This document shows, in pieces, positions 20,738-30,312 of a DNA stretch of 52,887 nucleotides; positions within the stretch are counted from its first letter, which is position 1, and the number at the start of each line of letters is the position of its first letter. Under the pieces are notes generated by a model, which saw only the letters and a list, made by a program, of their open reading frames with translations, was not told the origin of the DNA and did not search any database. Both the position numbers and the translations under genes were made by a program. Source of the stretch: Mesorhizobium sp. (GTDB taxonomy: Bacteria; Pseudomonadota; Alphaproteobacteria; Rhizobiales; Rhizobiaceae); contig SUGL01000041.1 of assembly GCA_004963905.1 (NCBI GenBank), forward strand, positions 1 to 52,887. Reading direction: 5' to 3'.

Positions 20738-20751
20738 TTGTCCAAAATCAA
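20738..20751. promoter_or_regulatory. FNR/NnrR-type binding site TTGTCCAAAATCAA
   Basis: TTG-N8-CAA with the canonical right half-site ATCAA. It lies 85 bp before the nosR start and 58 bp before the divergent ferritin-like gene, so one site could serve both promoters. The assignment rests on pattern and context; no binding data can be read from sequence. Confidence 0.6.
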
Positions 20752-20835
20752 AGAGCGGCTGGCGCGATCGTCTAAGGGTAACGCGCGTTCGATCAACAGG
20801 CGATCGGGCTTTGGTGCAGACAGCCGGCCGCGGAA

Positions 20836-23142
20836 ATGAAACCAGATTTCGAATTCGGATGGAGATCGGCGGGCCTGGGTTTCCTGGCTTCTTTCTTTCT
20901 CCTGCTTGTCCTCCTGTTGCCGCAGGCTGAAGCCAATGCGTCAGGGCGGCTCGGCGAATTCCTGAGCGGGATCAAGGCATCCGACATCGATCCCGCGGCC
21001 GACAGCTTCGGCGAGGTCGAGGGCAATCCGCCGGCCGCGAAGCTGCTCAAGGGCGGTCAGCCTGTCGGCTACGCCTTCCTCACCAACGACGTCGTCGATT
21101 CGACCGGCTATTCCGGCAAGCCGATCAACATCGTTGTCGGCATCGACCTCGACGGCAAGATCACCGGCGCAAAGCTCGTCGAGCACCACGAGCCGATCGT
21201 TCTGGTCGGCATCCCTCAAGCCAAGATCGAGCACTATATCGACGGTTTCGTCGGCCGGCATGTCCTCGATCCGAGCGAGGAGAGCCGCATGCCGGTCGAC
21301 ATCGTCAGCGGCGCGACGGTCACGATGATGGTCATCGCCGACAGCATGACGCAGTCGGCGGTCAGGATCGCGCGGTCGCGCGGTCTGGGCACGGGTGCCG
21401 TGAATGTCGCCTCTCAGCCGGCCCACCGCACGATCGATCAGACCAGAAGCGCCGTCGAAACCTGGCAAGCCCTGCTCGGCGACGGATCGGTCCGCAGGCT
21501 TGCGATCACTAACAAGGAGCTCGATGAGCTGTTTCAGCGGACGGGCAATGCCGCGGCGATCGCCCGCCCGCAGCAAGGCGACCCTGACGCTTCCTTCGTC
21601 GACCTCTACGTTGCGTTGGCAAGCGTGCCGACGGTCGGCCGATCGCTGCTCGGCGATGCCGAATATGATCGCCTTCGCCAGGATCTGAAGCCCGGCCAGC
21701 AGGCGATCCTCGTCGCCGGCGACGGGCCGTATTCCTTTCGCGGCTCGGGCTATGTGCGCGGCGGCATCTTCGACCGCATCGAGCTGATCCAGAGCGAGGG
21801 CAGCATACGCTTCCGCGATCGCAACTATCGCCGGCTCGGCACGGTGGCCGCCGAGGGCGCGCCGGACTTTCCCGAGATCGGCGTCTTCGTCACGCCCGAC
21901 GGCTCGAATCTCGATCCTGGCGCGCCATGGCGGTTCCAGCTCCTCGTCCAGCGGGCCACCGGTGCGCTCGACAAGGCATTCGTCACGACGGGGCTCGACT
22001 ACTCGACTCCCGACAAGTTCCTGACCGCGCCTGTTCCGCTCGCGCCGGTTGCGCCGCTGGCGGCGGTCGCGCCGGCGTCGGCCGCCGTGCAACCGGCGGC
22101 GGCAGCGGACGACGAGCCGCCGCTCTGGCAGCGGATGTGGCAGGCGCGGATGTTCGACATCGCCATCATGCTCGTCGCAATCGGTGTGCTCACTGGCATC
22201 TTCTTCTTCCAGGATTTCCTCGTGAAATGGCCGCGCGCCTATGAGCGCATCCGGCTCGGCTATCTCGCCTTCACGCTTCTGTGGCTCGGCTGGTACGAGC
22301 ACGCGCAGCTGTCGGTCGTGAATATCCTCACCTTCTTCAACTCGCTGCGCGGCGACTTCCGGTGGGACTATTTCCTGCGCGACCCGCTGATCTTCATCCT
22401 GTGGTCGGCGGTCGCGGCCGCTCTGCTGTTCTGGGGGCGCGGCGCCTATTGCGGCTGGCTCTGCCCGTTCGGCGCATTGCAGGAGTGGACGAACCGGCTG
22501 GCGCGTTGGGCGCACATTCCGCAGGTCCGCGTGCCGTTCTGGCTCAACCAGCGCCTATGGCCGTTCAAATACATCATCTTCCTCGCGCTTTTCGGCCTTT
22601 CCTTCGGCTCGCTCGGCCTCGCCGAGGAAGCGGCCGAGGTGGAGCCGTTCAAGACCGCGATCATCCTGCATTTCGCGCGCGAGTGGTGGTTCGTGCTGTT
22701 CGCCGTCGGCTGTCTGGCGCCTGGCCTTTTCATCGAGCGCTTCTACTGCCGCTACCTTTGCCCGCTCGGCGGCGCGCTGGCCGTCCCTGCCCGTATGCGC
22801 ATGTTCGACTGGCTGAAGCGTTACAAGGAATGCGGCTCGCCCTGCCAGCGCTGCTCCAATGATTGTCCCGTCCAGGCGATCCATCCGGAGGGGATGATCA
22901 ATCCCAACGAATGCATCCAATGCCTGAACTGCCAGGTGCTCTACCACGACGACCAGCGCTGTCCGGTGGTGATCCAGAAGCGCATCAAGCGCGAGAAGTT
23001 CCTGGCCCTGCAGTCACCGTCGATGGTGCCTGAGCCCAAGCGCAAGCCGAGGGTCCTGGTGACCGTCAACGGTCGCGAATCATCCGTGGAACGGAAGCCT
23101 GCGGCCGGCCAGGCCGCGTCACTAGAAGGAGACGACCAATGA
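20836..23142 (+). CDS. nosR: NosR, regulatory/electron-transfer flavoprotein of N2O reduction
   Basis: Membrane iron-sulfur flavoprotein (768 residues) needed for nos expression and electron supply to NosZ. An N-terminal signal or anchor is followed by a periplasmic FMN-binding domain (about 75-190, with VSGATVTMMVIADS, where Thr is the covalent flavin site). An Ala/Pro-rich linker (about 395-430) leads to membrane helices with a CGWLCPFGALQEW motif and a second CRYLCPLGG motif. The C-terminus has ferredoxin-type clusters (CGSPCQRCSNDCP and CIQCLNCQ). It overlaps nosZ by 4 bp and starts the nos operon downstream of an FNR-like box. Confidence 0.96.
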   Translation: MKPDFEFGWRSAGLGFLASFFLLLVLLLPQAEANASGRLGEFLSGIKASDIDPAADSFGEVEGNPPAAKLLKGGQPVGYAFLTNDVVDSTGYSGKPINIVVGIDLDGKITGAKLVEHHEPIVLVGIPQAKIEHYIDGFVGRHVLDPSEESRMPVDIVSGATVTMMVIADSMTQSAVRIARSRGLGTGAVNVASQPAHRTIDQTRSAVETWQALLGDGSVRRLAITNKELDELFQRTGNAAAIARPQQGDPDASFVDLYVALASVPTVGRSLLGDAEYDRLRQDLKPGQQAILVAGDGPYSFRGSGYVRGGIFDRIELIQSEGSIRFRDRNYRRLGTVAAEGAPDFPEIGVFVTPDGSNLDPGAPWRFQLLVQRATGALDKAFVTTGLDYSTPDKFLTAPVPLAPVAPLAAVAPASAAVQPAAAADDEPPLWQRMWQARMFDIAIMLVAIGVLTGIFFFQDFLVKWPRAYERIRLGYLAFTLLWLGWYEHAQLSVVNILTFFNSLRGDFRWDYFLRDPLIFILWSAVAAALLFWGRGAYCGWLCPFGALQEWTNRLARWAHIPQVRVPFWLNQRLWPFKYIIFLALFGLSFGSLGLAEEAAEVEPFKTAIILHFAREWWFVLFAVGCLAPGLFIERFYCRYLCPLGGALAVPARMRMFDWLKRYKECGSPCQRCSNDCPVQAIHPEGMINPNECIQCLNCQVLYHDDQRCPVVIQKRIKREKFLALQSPSMVPEPKRKPRVLVTVNGRESSVERKPAAGQAASLEGDDQ

Positions 23143-25067
23143 AAGACGATGATAGGTCGGCGGAAACTGAAACCGGAGTAAGCCGCCGCAAGCTTTTGAC
23201 CGGGAGCGGCAAGGCAGCCATCTTGGCGGGCCTCGCCAGCGCAGCCGGCGGCGGAGCCGTTGGCGTTGCCGGGTTCACCAGGCCCGCCCATGCCAAGGAG
23301 GCGACCAGCGAGATCCGGCCGGGCGATCTCGACGAATATTATGGCTTCAGCTCGAGCGGCCAGTCGGGCGAGGTGCGCGTCATCGGACTGCCTTCCATGC
23401 GTGAGATCACGCGCATTCCGGTCTTCAACCGCTGCAGCGCCACCGGCTGGGGGATCACCAACGAGAGCCGCAAGATCATGACGGAAGGCCTGATGCCGAC
23501 CACGCAGGCGTTCCTTGCCAAGCGCGGCGGCGTCTACCCCAACGGCGACCTGCATCACCCGCATATGTCCTTCACCGACGGCACCTATGACGGGCGCTAT
23601 CTGTTCGTCAACGACAAGGCCAATTGCCGCGTCGCCCGCATCCGCTGCGACGTGATGAAGTGCGACAAGATCATCGAGATTCCGAACGCATCGGACATTC
23701 ACGGGCTGCGCCTGCAGAAATATCCGCGGACCGGTTACGTGTTCGCCAACAGCGAGCACATCATCCCGATCCCGAACGACGGCAAGGTCCTCGACGATCC
23801 CAAGCAGTACTGGTCGGTCTTCACGGCGATCGACGGCGACACCATGAAGATCGCCTGGCAGGTGCTGGTCGACGGCAATCTCGACAACACCGACGCCGAC
23901 TACCAGGGCAAGTATGCGTTCTCGACCTGCTACAACTCGGAGCGGGGCGTGACGCTCGCCGACATGACGTCCGCGGACCGCGACTGGGTGGTGATCTTCA
24001 ACCTCAAGCGCATCGAGGATGCGGTCAAGAAAGGCGACTACAAGGAGATCAACGGCGTGCCGGTGGTCGACGGGCGGCACGGTTCGCGCTACACGCGCTA
24101 CGTTCCGGCCGGCAACAATCCCCACGGCTGCAACACGGCGCCCGACGGCATCCATCTCGCGATCGCCGGCAAGCTCTCGCCGACCGTCACGCTGCTCGAC
24201 GTGCGCCGCTTCGACGACCTGTTCGACGACAAGATCAAGCCGCGCGACGTCGTCGTCGCCGAGCCTGAGCTGGGTCTCGGACCGCTCCACACGGCATTCG
24301 ACGGCAAGGGCAACGCCTACACCACGCTGTTCCTCGACAGCCAGGTCGTCAAGTGGAACATCGACAAGGCGATCCAGGCTTATGGCGGCGCCAAGGTCGA
24401 CCCGATCATCCAGAAGCTCGACGTTCACTATCAGCCGGGCCACAACCACACCTCCATGGGCGAGACCAAGGAGGCGGACGGCAAGTGGCTGATGTCGCTC
24501 AACAAGTTCTCCAAGGATCGCTTCCTGCCGGTCGGACCGCTGCATCCGGAGAACGACCAGCTGATCGACATCTCGGGCGACGAGATGCGCCTGGTCCATG
24601 ACGGGCCGACCTTCGCGGAGCCGCACGACATCTGCCTGGTGCATCGCTCGAAGGTCAGGCCGGCGATCGTGTGGAAGCGCGACGACCCGATGTGGGAAGA
24701 AGCGCGGCAGCAGGCGGCGAAGGACGGCGTCAAGCTCGAGGAAGCCGCCAACGTCGTCCGCGACGGCAACAAGGTGCGCGTCTACATGCATTCGGTCGCG
24801 CCGGCCTTCAGCCTCGACAAGTTCACGGTGAAGCAGGGTGATGAGGTCACCGTCACCGTGACCAACATGGACGACGTCGAGGACCTGACCCACGGCTTCA
24901 CCATGGTGCGCCACGGCGTGGTGATGGAGATCGGGCCGCAGGCGACCGGCTCGGTGACCTTCGTTGCCGACCGCCCCGGCGTCCACTGGTACTATTGCCA
25001 GTGGTTCTGTCATGCCCTGCACATGGAAATGGCCGGGCGCATGATCGTGGAGCCGCAGCCGGCATGA
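23139..25067 (+). CDS. nosZ: Nitrous-oxide reductase NosZ (Tat-dependent, clade I type)
   Basis: Periplasmic multicopper enzyme reducing N2O to N2. The 642-residue precursor has a Tat leader (SRRKLLTGSGKAAILAG). The central seven-bladed propeller supplies the CuZ histidines (for example HHPHMSF, DIHGLR, NPHGCN, GHNHTSMG and EPHD). The C-terminal cupredoxin domain carries the CuA site YYCQWFCHALHMEM. The Tat leader and the following nosDFYLX order match clade I operons of rhizobia and Paracoccus. It starts within the nosR stop (ATGA) and overlaps nosD. All key ligands I looked for are present. Confidence 0.98.
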   Translation: MKDDDRSAETETGVSRRKLLTGSGKAAILAGLASAAGGGAVGVAGFTRPAHAKEATSEIRPGDLDEYYGFSSSGQSGEVRVIGLPSMREITRIPVFNRCSATGWGITNESRKIMTEGLMPTTQAFLAKRGGVYPNGDLHHPHMSFTDGTYDGRYLFVNDKANCRVARIRCDVMKCDKIIEIPNASDIHGLRLQKYPRTGYVFANSEHIIPIPNDGKVLDDPKQYWSVFTAIDGDTMKIAWQVLVDGNLDNTDADYQGKYAFSTCYNSERGVTLADMTSADRDWVVIFNLKRIEDAVKKGDYKEINGVPVVDGRHGSRYTRYVPAGNNPHGCNTAPDGIHLAIAGKLSPTVTLLDVRRFDDLFDDKIKPRDVVVAEPELGLGPLHTAFDGKGNAYTTLFLDSQVVKWNIDKAIQAYGGAKVDPIIQKLDVHYQPGHNHTSMGETKEADGKWLMSLNKFSKDRFLPVGPLHPENDQLIDISGDEMRLVHDGPTFAEPHDICLVHRSKVRPAIVWKRDDPMWEEARQQAAKDGVKLEEAANVVRDGNKVRVYMHSVAPAFSLDKFTVKQGDEVTVTVTNMDDVEDLTHGFTMVRHGVVMEIGPQATGSVTFVADRPGVHWYYCQWFCHALHMEMAGRMIVEPQPA

Positions 25068-26338
25068 TCCGGAAACGGCATAGCGGGAGCGCAGTTGCGG
25101 CGGCCCTCGTCGCCGCCTGCGCCTTCCTCCTCCCAGGGACGGGGCGGGCGGAAACCCTCGCCGTCCCCGCGGGGGGCGACGGCCTTCGGCAGGCGGTCGC
25201 CGCGTCGCATTCCGGCGATACGCTGAGGCTCGGCGCCGGCTTGCACCAGGGCCCGATTCGGATCGACCACGCTCTCACCATCGAGGCCGAGCCCGGCGCC
25301 GTGCTCGACGGGCAGGGCCAGGGCCGCACCATCGAGGTGCTTGCCCCGAACGTCGTCATGCGCGGCCTCACGATACGCAATTCGGGCATCGACGATCCCA
25401 TGGACGCGGCGGTCTTCCTCGAAGACAGCGCGGCGGGCGCCATCGTCGAGGACAGCCGGATCGAGAACAGCCTGGTCGGCGTGTATGTTCACGGCGCCGC
25501 CAACGCGGTCGTGCGGAACAATCGCATCGTCGGGCGGACCGATCTCAGGACCAACGAGCGCGGCAACGGCGTCTATGTCTGGAACGCGCCGGGGGCGCAG
25601 GTGATCGGCAACCACATCACGGGCGGCCGCGACGGCATCTTCACCAACGCCAGCCGCAACAACGTCTTCCGCGGCAACCGTATCGAGAACGTCCGCTTCG
25701 CCATCCACTACATGTACACCAACGACAGCGAGGTCGCCGACAACGTCTCGCGCGGCAACCATGACGGCTACGTCATCATGTATTCGAGCCGCCTGGTGAT
25801 CCGCCGCAACCTGTCGGAAGACGATGGCGATCACGGCCTTCTGCTCAACTACGCCAACGATGCGGACATCCAAGACAACGTGGTGCGGCGGAGCGACCAG
25901 TGCGTCTTCATCTACAACGCCAACAAGAACCTGTTCGCCGACAACTGGTTCGAGGATTGCGCCGTCGGCATCCATTTCACCGCGGGTTCCGAGCGCAACC
26001 GGATGACCGGCAACGCCTTCGTCCATAACCGCTCCCAGGTCGTTTACGTGGGCACGCGATCGCTCGACTGGTCGGCGGACGGGCGCGGCAATTATTGGAG
26101 CGACAATCCGGCGTTCGACCTGAATGGCGACGGCATCGCCGACACCGCCTACCGCCCGAACGATATCTTCGACAAGGTCGTGTGGACTTATCCGACGGCC
26201 AAGCTCCTCATCAACAGCCCGGCCGTGCAGGTCATACGCTGGGCTCAAGCGGAATTCCCCGCGCTCCATCCGGGCGGCGTCATCGACAGCGCGCCGCTGA
26301 TGGCGCCCATCCCGACTGCGCTGGAGGTGAAGCCATGA
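25064..26338 (+). CDS. nosD: NosD, periplasmic copper-site maturation protein
   Basis: Periplasmic right-handed beta-helix protein (424 residues) required for assembling the CuZ site. A signal peptide (residues 1-27, ending GRAE) precedes repeated beta-helix rungs such as RNSGIDDPMDAAVFLEDS, VRNNRIVGR and FRGNRIENVRFAIHYMYTN, the last being a family signature. Start ATG 25064 overlaps the nosZ stop as ATGA, which is better than the longer frame. NosD works with NosF and NosY. Confidence 0.96.
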   Translation: MIRKRHSGSAVAAALVAACAFLLPGTGRAETLAVPAGGDGLRQAVAASHSGDTLRLGAGLHQGPIRIDHALTIEAEPGAVLDGQGQGRTIEVLAPNVVMRGLTIRNSGIDDPMDAAVFLEDSAAGAIVEDSRIENSLVGVYVHGAANAVVRNNRIVGRTDLRTNERGNGVYVWNAPGAQVIGNHITGGRDGIFTNASRNNVFRGNRIENVRFAIHYMYTNDSEVADNVSRGNHDGYVIMYSSRLVIRRNLSEDDGDHGLLLNYANDADIQDNVVRRSDQCVFIYNANKNLFADNWFEDCAVGIHFTAGSERNRMTGNAFVHNRSQVVYVGTRSLDWSADGRGNYWSDNPAFDLNGDGIADTAYRPNDIFDKVVWTYPTAKLLINSPAVQVIRWAQAEFPALHPGGVIDSAPLMAPIPTALEVKP

Positions 26339-27243
26339 CCATGTCGCCGACGATCTTCATGCAAGGCGTGTCGAAGCGATACGGGGATAGTTACGTCGTG
26401 CGCGACGTGGACCTGTCGGTTGCGCCCGGCGAGTGCGTTGCCATCGTCGGGCACAACGGAGCCGGCAAGAGCACGCTGGTCAAGATGGCGCTCGGTCTGC
26501 TCACGCCGACCGCGGGACGCATCACGCTGCTCGGCGAGAATCCGGCGGGGCGCCAGGCCATGACATTCCGGCGCAGGATCGGCTTCCTGCCCGAGAACGT
26601 AGCCTTCTCCCCGGCCATGACCGGACGCGAGGTGCTGCGTTTCTACGCGCGTCTCAAGCAAGTGCCGCTCGGCGTCACCGACCAGCTCCTGGAACGCGTC
26701 GGGCTCGCTGCCGCCGCGCGCCGCCGCGTCGGCACCTATTCGAAGGGCATGCGCCAGCGCCTCGGATTGGCGCAGGCGCTGCTGGGCGAGCCGCGCGTCC
26801 TCTTCCTCGACGAGCCGACAACCGGCCTCGACATCGAGTCGCGCCAGATGTTCTACGACGTCATGGCGCAGTTGCGCGACGCCGGCGCGACGCTGCTGCT
26901 TTCCTCACATGCGCTCAGCGACATCGAGCAGGCCGACCGCATCGCCATCATGAAGGCCGGCCGCATGGTCGCATGTGGCGCGCTTCCCGAACTCCGCCGC
27001 CTGGCGGACCTGCCGCTTCGGATACGGGTGCACGTCGTCGACGGGACTGCGGCGCGGGAATTCACCGCCCGGCGCAGCGTGCAGTGGCTCGACGATCTGC
27101 GCTTCGAGCTCACCTGCGCCGACGACGGCAAGATCGAGGCGATCCGCAGCGTTTCGCTGTTGCAAGGCGTCTCCGACATCGAAGTGATGCCGCCGACATT
27201 GGTCGATCTATGTGACGAGCTTACACGGGAGGCCGCGGAATGA
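26335..27243 (+). CDS. nosF: NosF, ABC transporter ATP-binding protein
   Basis: Cytoplasmic ATPase of 302 residues that powers the NosDFY complex in NosZ maturation. Walker A is GHNGAGKST, the signature YSKGMRQRLGLAQALLG, Walker B VLFLDEPTTGLD and the switch histidine lies in LLSSHALSD. A C-terminal extension of about 80 residues follows. ATG 26335 overlaps the nosD stop (ATGA); the longer frame upstream lies in nosD. The nosY start overlaps its own stop. Confidence 0.96.
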   Translation: MTMSPTIFMQGVSKRYGDSYVVRDVDLSVAPGECVAIVGHNGAGKSTLVKMALGLLTPTAGRITLLGENPAGRQAMTFRRRIGFLPENVAFSPAMTGREVLRFYARLKQVPLGVTDQLLERVGLAAAARRRVGTYSKGMRQRLGLAQALLGEPRVLFLDEPTTGLDIESRQMFYDVMAQLRDAGATLLLSSHALSDIEQADRIAIMKAGRMVACGALPELRRLADLPLRIRVHVVDGTAAREFTARRSVQWLDDLRFELTCADDGKIEAIRSVSLLQGVSDIEVMPPTLVDLCDELTREAAE

Positions 27244-28070
27244 ACGCCATAGCAACGATTGCCGGCCGCGAGATACGCGACGGCCTGCGCAACCGCTGGG
27301 CCCTTGGCGCCGTCCTGCTTATGGCCGGCCTGGCGCTGACGCTTGCGTTTCTCGGCAGCGCCCCGACGGGCGTGGTCGGCGCAAGTCCGCTCGAAGTCAC
27401 GGTCGTCAGCCTGTCGAGCCTGACGATTTTCCTTGTTCCGCTGATCGCGCTCCTCCTGTCCCACGACGCAATCGTCGGAGAACGCGATCGCGGCACGCTG
27501 CTTCTTCTGCTCTCCTATCCGCTCTCGCGCTGGCAGATCCTCTTCGGCAAGTTCCTCGGGCATCTCTCGATCCTGACGGTGGCCACCGTGCTCGGCTACG
27601 GTGCAGCCGGAGCGGCGCTCGCCTTTGCGGCCGGCGAATTCGATGCCGACAGCCTCGGCAGTTTCGCGCGGATGATCGGCTCGTCTGTTCTGCTCGGCGC
27701 GGTCTTCGTCGCGCTCGGATACTTGATCAGCGCGACCGTGCGCGAGCGTGCGACCGCGGCAGGCCTTGCCATCGGCATCTGGCTGGTTCTGGTCCTTCTC
27801 TACGACATGGCGCTGCTCGGCCTGCTGGTTGCGGATCAGGGCAGGACGATCAGCGCCGCCGCTTTCAACTGGCTGCTGCTCTTCGATCCCGCCGATATCT
27901 TCCGGCTCCTCAATCTTGCCGGGCTGTCGAAGACCAGCCTGTTCGCCGGGATGGCCGGCCTTGCCGAGCAGATGCAGTTCGGTCGCGCCGTGCTGCTTAC
28001 GGCGCTGGCGGCATGGGTGGCGGTTCCCCTGGCGCTTGCCGCCTTCGTCTTTTCAAGGAGGGAGCCATGA
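27240..28070 (+). CDS. nosY: NosY, ABC transporter permease
   Basis: Membrane permease partner of NosF, 276 residues with about six hydrophobic helices beginning ALGAVLLMAGLALTLAFLG. The characteristic early segment DAIVGERDRGTLLLLLSYP couples to the ATPase. It overlaps nosF and nosL by four bases each, indicating tight translational coupling. Confidence 0.96.
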   Translation: MNAIATIAGREIRDGLRNRWALGAVLLMAGLALTLAFLGSAPTGVVGASPLEVTVVSLSSLTIFLVPLIALLLSHDAIVGERDRGTLLLLLSYPLSRWQILFGKFLGHLSILTVATVLGYGAAGAALAFAAGEFDADSLGSFARMIGSSVLLGAVFVALGYLISATVRERATAAGLAIGIWLVLVLLYDMALLGLLVADQGRTISAAAFNWLLLFDPADIFRLLNLAGLSKTSLFAGMAGLAEQMQFGRAVLLTALAAWVAVPLALAAFVFSRREP

Positions 28071-28645
28071 TGCGCGCAACGGTTCTCGGCGCACTGGCCG
28101 CCGCTGTCCTCTCGGTCCTGCTTGCCGGCTGCAACCAGGAGATCGCCGGCCAGTCCAAGCCGCCGCCGCAGGAGCCGACGGCCACGTCGGTCGCCTATTT
28201 CTGTTCGATGGGCCTGCTCGAACATGGCGGCCCGAAGGGGCAGGCCTTCCGTGCCGGCAAATCCGAGCCGGTCTGGTTCTCGTCCGTTCGCGACGCCGTG
28301 GCCTTTTCGATGCTGCCCGGGGAACCGAAGGATGTCGTCGCCATCTACGTCAACGACATGGCGAAGGCCAGGAATTGGGATCGCCCCGAGGCAGGAGCCT
28401 GGGTCGAGGCGCACGACGCCTGGTATGCTATCGGCAGCGACTACAACGCCGGCATGGGCGGCAAGGACGCCGTGCCTTTCTCCGATGAAAAGGCCGCCCG
28501 CTCGTTCACGGCCGCGCATGGCGGAACCGTCGTGCGCTTCAACGAGATCCCGGAGAAATACATCCTGGAAAGCGATGAGAGCGATGCCGCCGCCGAAGTC
28601 TCGGATAGCGAAGCCAAATTGCCCAACGCCGTGGTGAAGCAATGA
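28067..28645 (+). CDS. nosL: NosL, copper-binding lipoprotein
   Basis: Outer- or periplasm-facing lipoprotein (192 residues) that binds Cu(I) and delivers it to the NosZ maturation machinery. The signal ends in the lipobox LLAGC. The conserved FCSMGLLEHGGPKGQAF has the Cys and Met implicated in copper binding, and DAWYAIGSDYNAGMGG is also typical. A strong AAGGAGGGAG precedes the ATG at 28067, which overlaps the nosY stop. The last 25 residues form an acidic Ser/Asp-rich tail. Confidence 0.95.
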   Translation: MMRATVLGALAAAVLSVLLAGCNQEIAGQSKPPPQEPTATSVAYFCSMGLLEHGGPKGQAFRAGKSEPVWFSSVRDAVAFSMLPGEPKDVVAIYVNDMAKARNWDRPEAGAWVEAHDAWYAIGSDYNAGMGGKDAVPFSDEKAARSFTAAHGGTVVRFNEIPEKYILESDESDAAAEVSDSEAKLPNAVVKQ

Positions 28646-29703
28646 CAGAGCTTTCGACAATTCCGCGCGACGGAATGAAACCGGCGGGCGAGCCGGCTGG
28701 CCCGATAACCCGACGCCGCTTCATCCGTATCAGCGGCGCTGTGACGGGCCTCGGCCTTGCGGCGCTTGGGTCGGGCTTCCCGCGGCCGGGCCGGGCGTCA
28801 CCACAGTTCCATGAATGGCGCGGTGTCGCGCTCGGCGCCGATGCCTCGCTGCGGATATACCACCCCGATGCCGCCGAGGCCCAGCGCATGATCGCGGATG
28901 CGCTTGCCGAGGTGCATCGACTGGAGCGCGTGTTCAGCCTCTACGACGAGGCCTCCGCGCTTTCCCGGTTGAACCGCGAGGGCGAGCTGGCCGATCCGCC
29001 ACAGGAACTCGTCGAGCTTTTGGCGACGAGCGAGCGCTATGCCCGCGCAACCGGCGGCGCCTTCGACCCGACGGTGCAGCCGCTCTGGACGCTTTATGCG
29101 AAGCATTTCAGCACGGCTGGCGCCGATCCGAATGGTCCGTCGCCGGCAGACATCGGCGACGTCGTGGCCAAATGCGGCTACCAGCGCGTGATCGTCGACA
29201 TCGGAAAAGTGGCGTTCGCGCAACCCGGCATGGCGCTCACCCTGAACGGCATCGCGCAAGGCTACATCACCGATCGCGTCGCCGAGCTTCTGCGCGCTCG
29301 CGGGGTCACGCACACCTTGGTCGATATGGGCGAGACGCGTGTGCTCGACGTTCATCCGACGGGCCGGCCCTGGTCGGTCGGGATAAAGGATCCGCGTGCC
29401 GAGGACCGCCTGCTTGCGACGCTTGCCCTCGACAACCAGGCTGTCTCCACTTCAGGCGGCTACGGCACGGAGTTTGGTTCGGCGGGGAGATTCAACCACA
29501 TCTTCGATCCCGCGACGGGTCTGTGCGCGGGCCGTTATCTCGGCGTCTCGGTCGTTGCGCCGACCGCGACCTGCGCCGACGCGCTTTCGACTGCCTTTTC
29601 CGTCATGCCTATGGACCGTGCCGTTTCCGCCCTTCAGGAGCTCGGGGCAACGAGGGCCTGTTTCGTCTTGATGGACGGATCGATGATAGAGCGCAGCGTT
29701 TGA
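28642..29703 (+). CDS. nosX: NosX, ApbE-type FAD:protein FMN transferase
   Basis: Periplasmic flavin transferase (353 residues) that attaches FMN covalently to the NosR threonine. The Tat leader has TRRRFIRISGAVTG near residue 25. ApbE motifs include GGAFDPTVQPLW, LNGIAQGYITDRVAELL and AVSTSGGYG. It is the last gene of nosRZDFYLX, overlapping nosL by 4 bp, and lies tail to tail with the hyf-like operon. Confidence 0.95.
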   Translation: MTELSTIPRDGMKPAGEPAGPITRRRFIRISGAVTGLGLAALGSGFPRPGRASPQFHEWRGVALGADASLRIYHPDAAEAQRMIADALAEVHRLERVFSLYDEASALSRLNREGELADPPQELVELLATSERYARATGGAFDPTVQPLWTLYAKHFSTAGADPNGPSPADIGDVVAKCGYQRVIVDIGKVAFAQPGMALTLNGIAQGYITDRVAELLRARGVTHTLVDMGETRVLDVHPTGRPWSVGIKDPRAEDRLLATLALDNQAVSTSGGYGTEFGSAGRFNHIFDPATGLCAGRYLGVSVVAPTATCADALSTAFSVMPMDRAVSALQELGATRACFVLMDGSMIERSV

Positions 29704-29719
29704 TTCTATGCCATGACGG

Positions 29720-29738
29720 GACCGGCGTAGCTCCGGTC
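29720..29738. terminator. Possible bidirectional hairpin between nosX and the hyf-like operon
   Basis: GACCGG and CCGGTC form a 6-bp stem with a 7-nt loop between the two convergent operons. Neither side has a clear T-run, so an intrinsic terminator is only weakly supported. Confidence 0.3.
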
Positions 29739-29760
29739 TCGCCAATGCAGTCGGCCGGGA

Positions 29761-30300
29761 TCAGGAAGCCGCAGCGCCACCCTTCCCGTTCGCGCCGTCG
29801 AGCAGCGCGATCAATCCCTTGAGGATGTCGATCGGCCGCGGCGGGCAGCCTGGAATGTGCAGGTCGACCGGCACCACGTCCGACACGCCGCCGACGACGG
29901 CATAGCTGCCGGCGAAGCAGCCGCCGTCCTTTGCGCAGTCGCCGAGCGCGACCACCCATTTCGGGTTGGGCGTCGCGTCCCAGGTCCGCTTCAATGCCTC
30001 GCGCATGTTTTTGGTGACCGGCCCGGTGACCAGAAGCACATCGGCATGGCGGGGCGACGCGACGAAGCGGAAGCCGAAGCGCTCGATGTCGTAAAAGGCA
30101 TTGTTGAGCGCGTGGATCTCGAGCTCGCACCCGTTGCAGGAGCCGGCGTCGACCGCGCGGATGGACAGGCTCCGGCCGAGCCGCCTGCGGGCGGCGCCGT
30201 CAAGGGCGCGCGCCAGCTCGTCGACGGCCGCGTCGCTCACCTGCGGCGAGCGTTCCGTCAATGGCGGGCGGATCAGGCTTTCGAACAGGAGCTTGCGCAT
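29761..30300 (-). CDS. hyfI: HyfI/NuoB-like iron-sulfur small subunit
   Basis: A 179-residue protein of the NuoB/HycG/HyfI family, which holds the [4Fe-4S] cluster next to the active site in complex I and group 4 hydrogenases. The cluster cysteines are visible in GSCNGCELE, in the CAKDGGCF region and in HIPGCPPRP. The N-terminal 45 residues are an extension of the HyfI type. It is the last gene of the six-gene operon, 12 bp after the large subunit gene. The presence of all cluster cysteines suggests that the complex carries out electron transfer. Confidence 0.88.
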   Translation of the reverse strand: MRKLLFESLIRPPLTERSPQVSDAAVDELARALDGAARRRLGRSLSIRAVDAGSCNGCELEIHALNNAFYDIERFGFRFVASPRHADVLLVTGPVTKNMREALKRTWDATPNPKWVVALGDCAKDGGCFAGSYAVVGGVSDVVPVDLHIPGCPPRPIDILKGLIALLDGANGKGGAAAS

Positions 30301-30312
30301 GACGGCAGGCCT

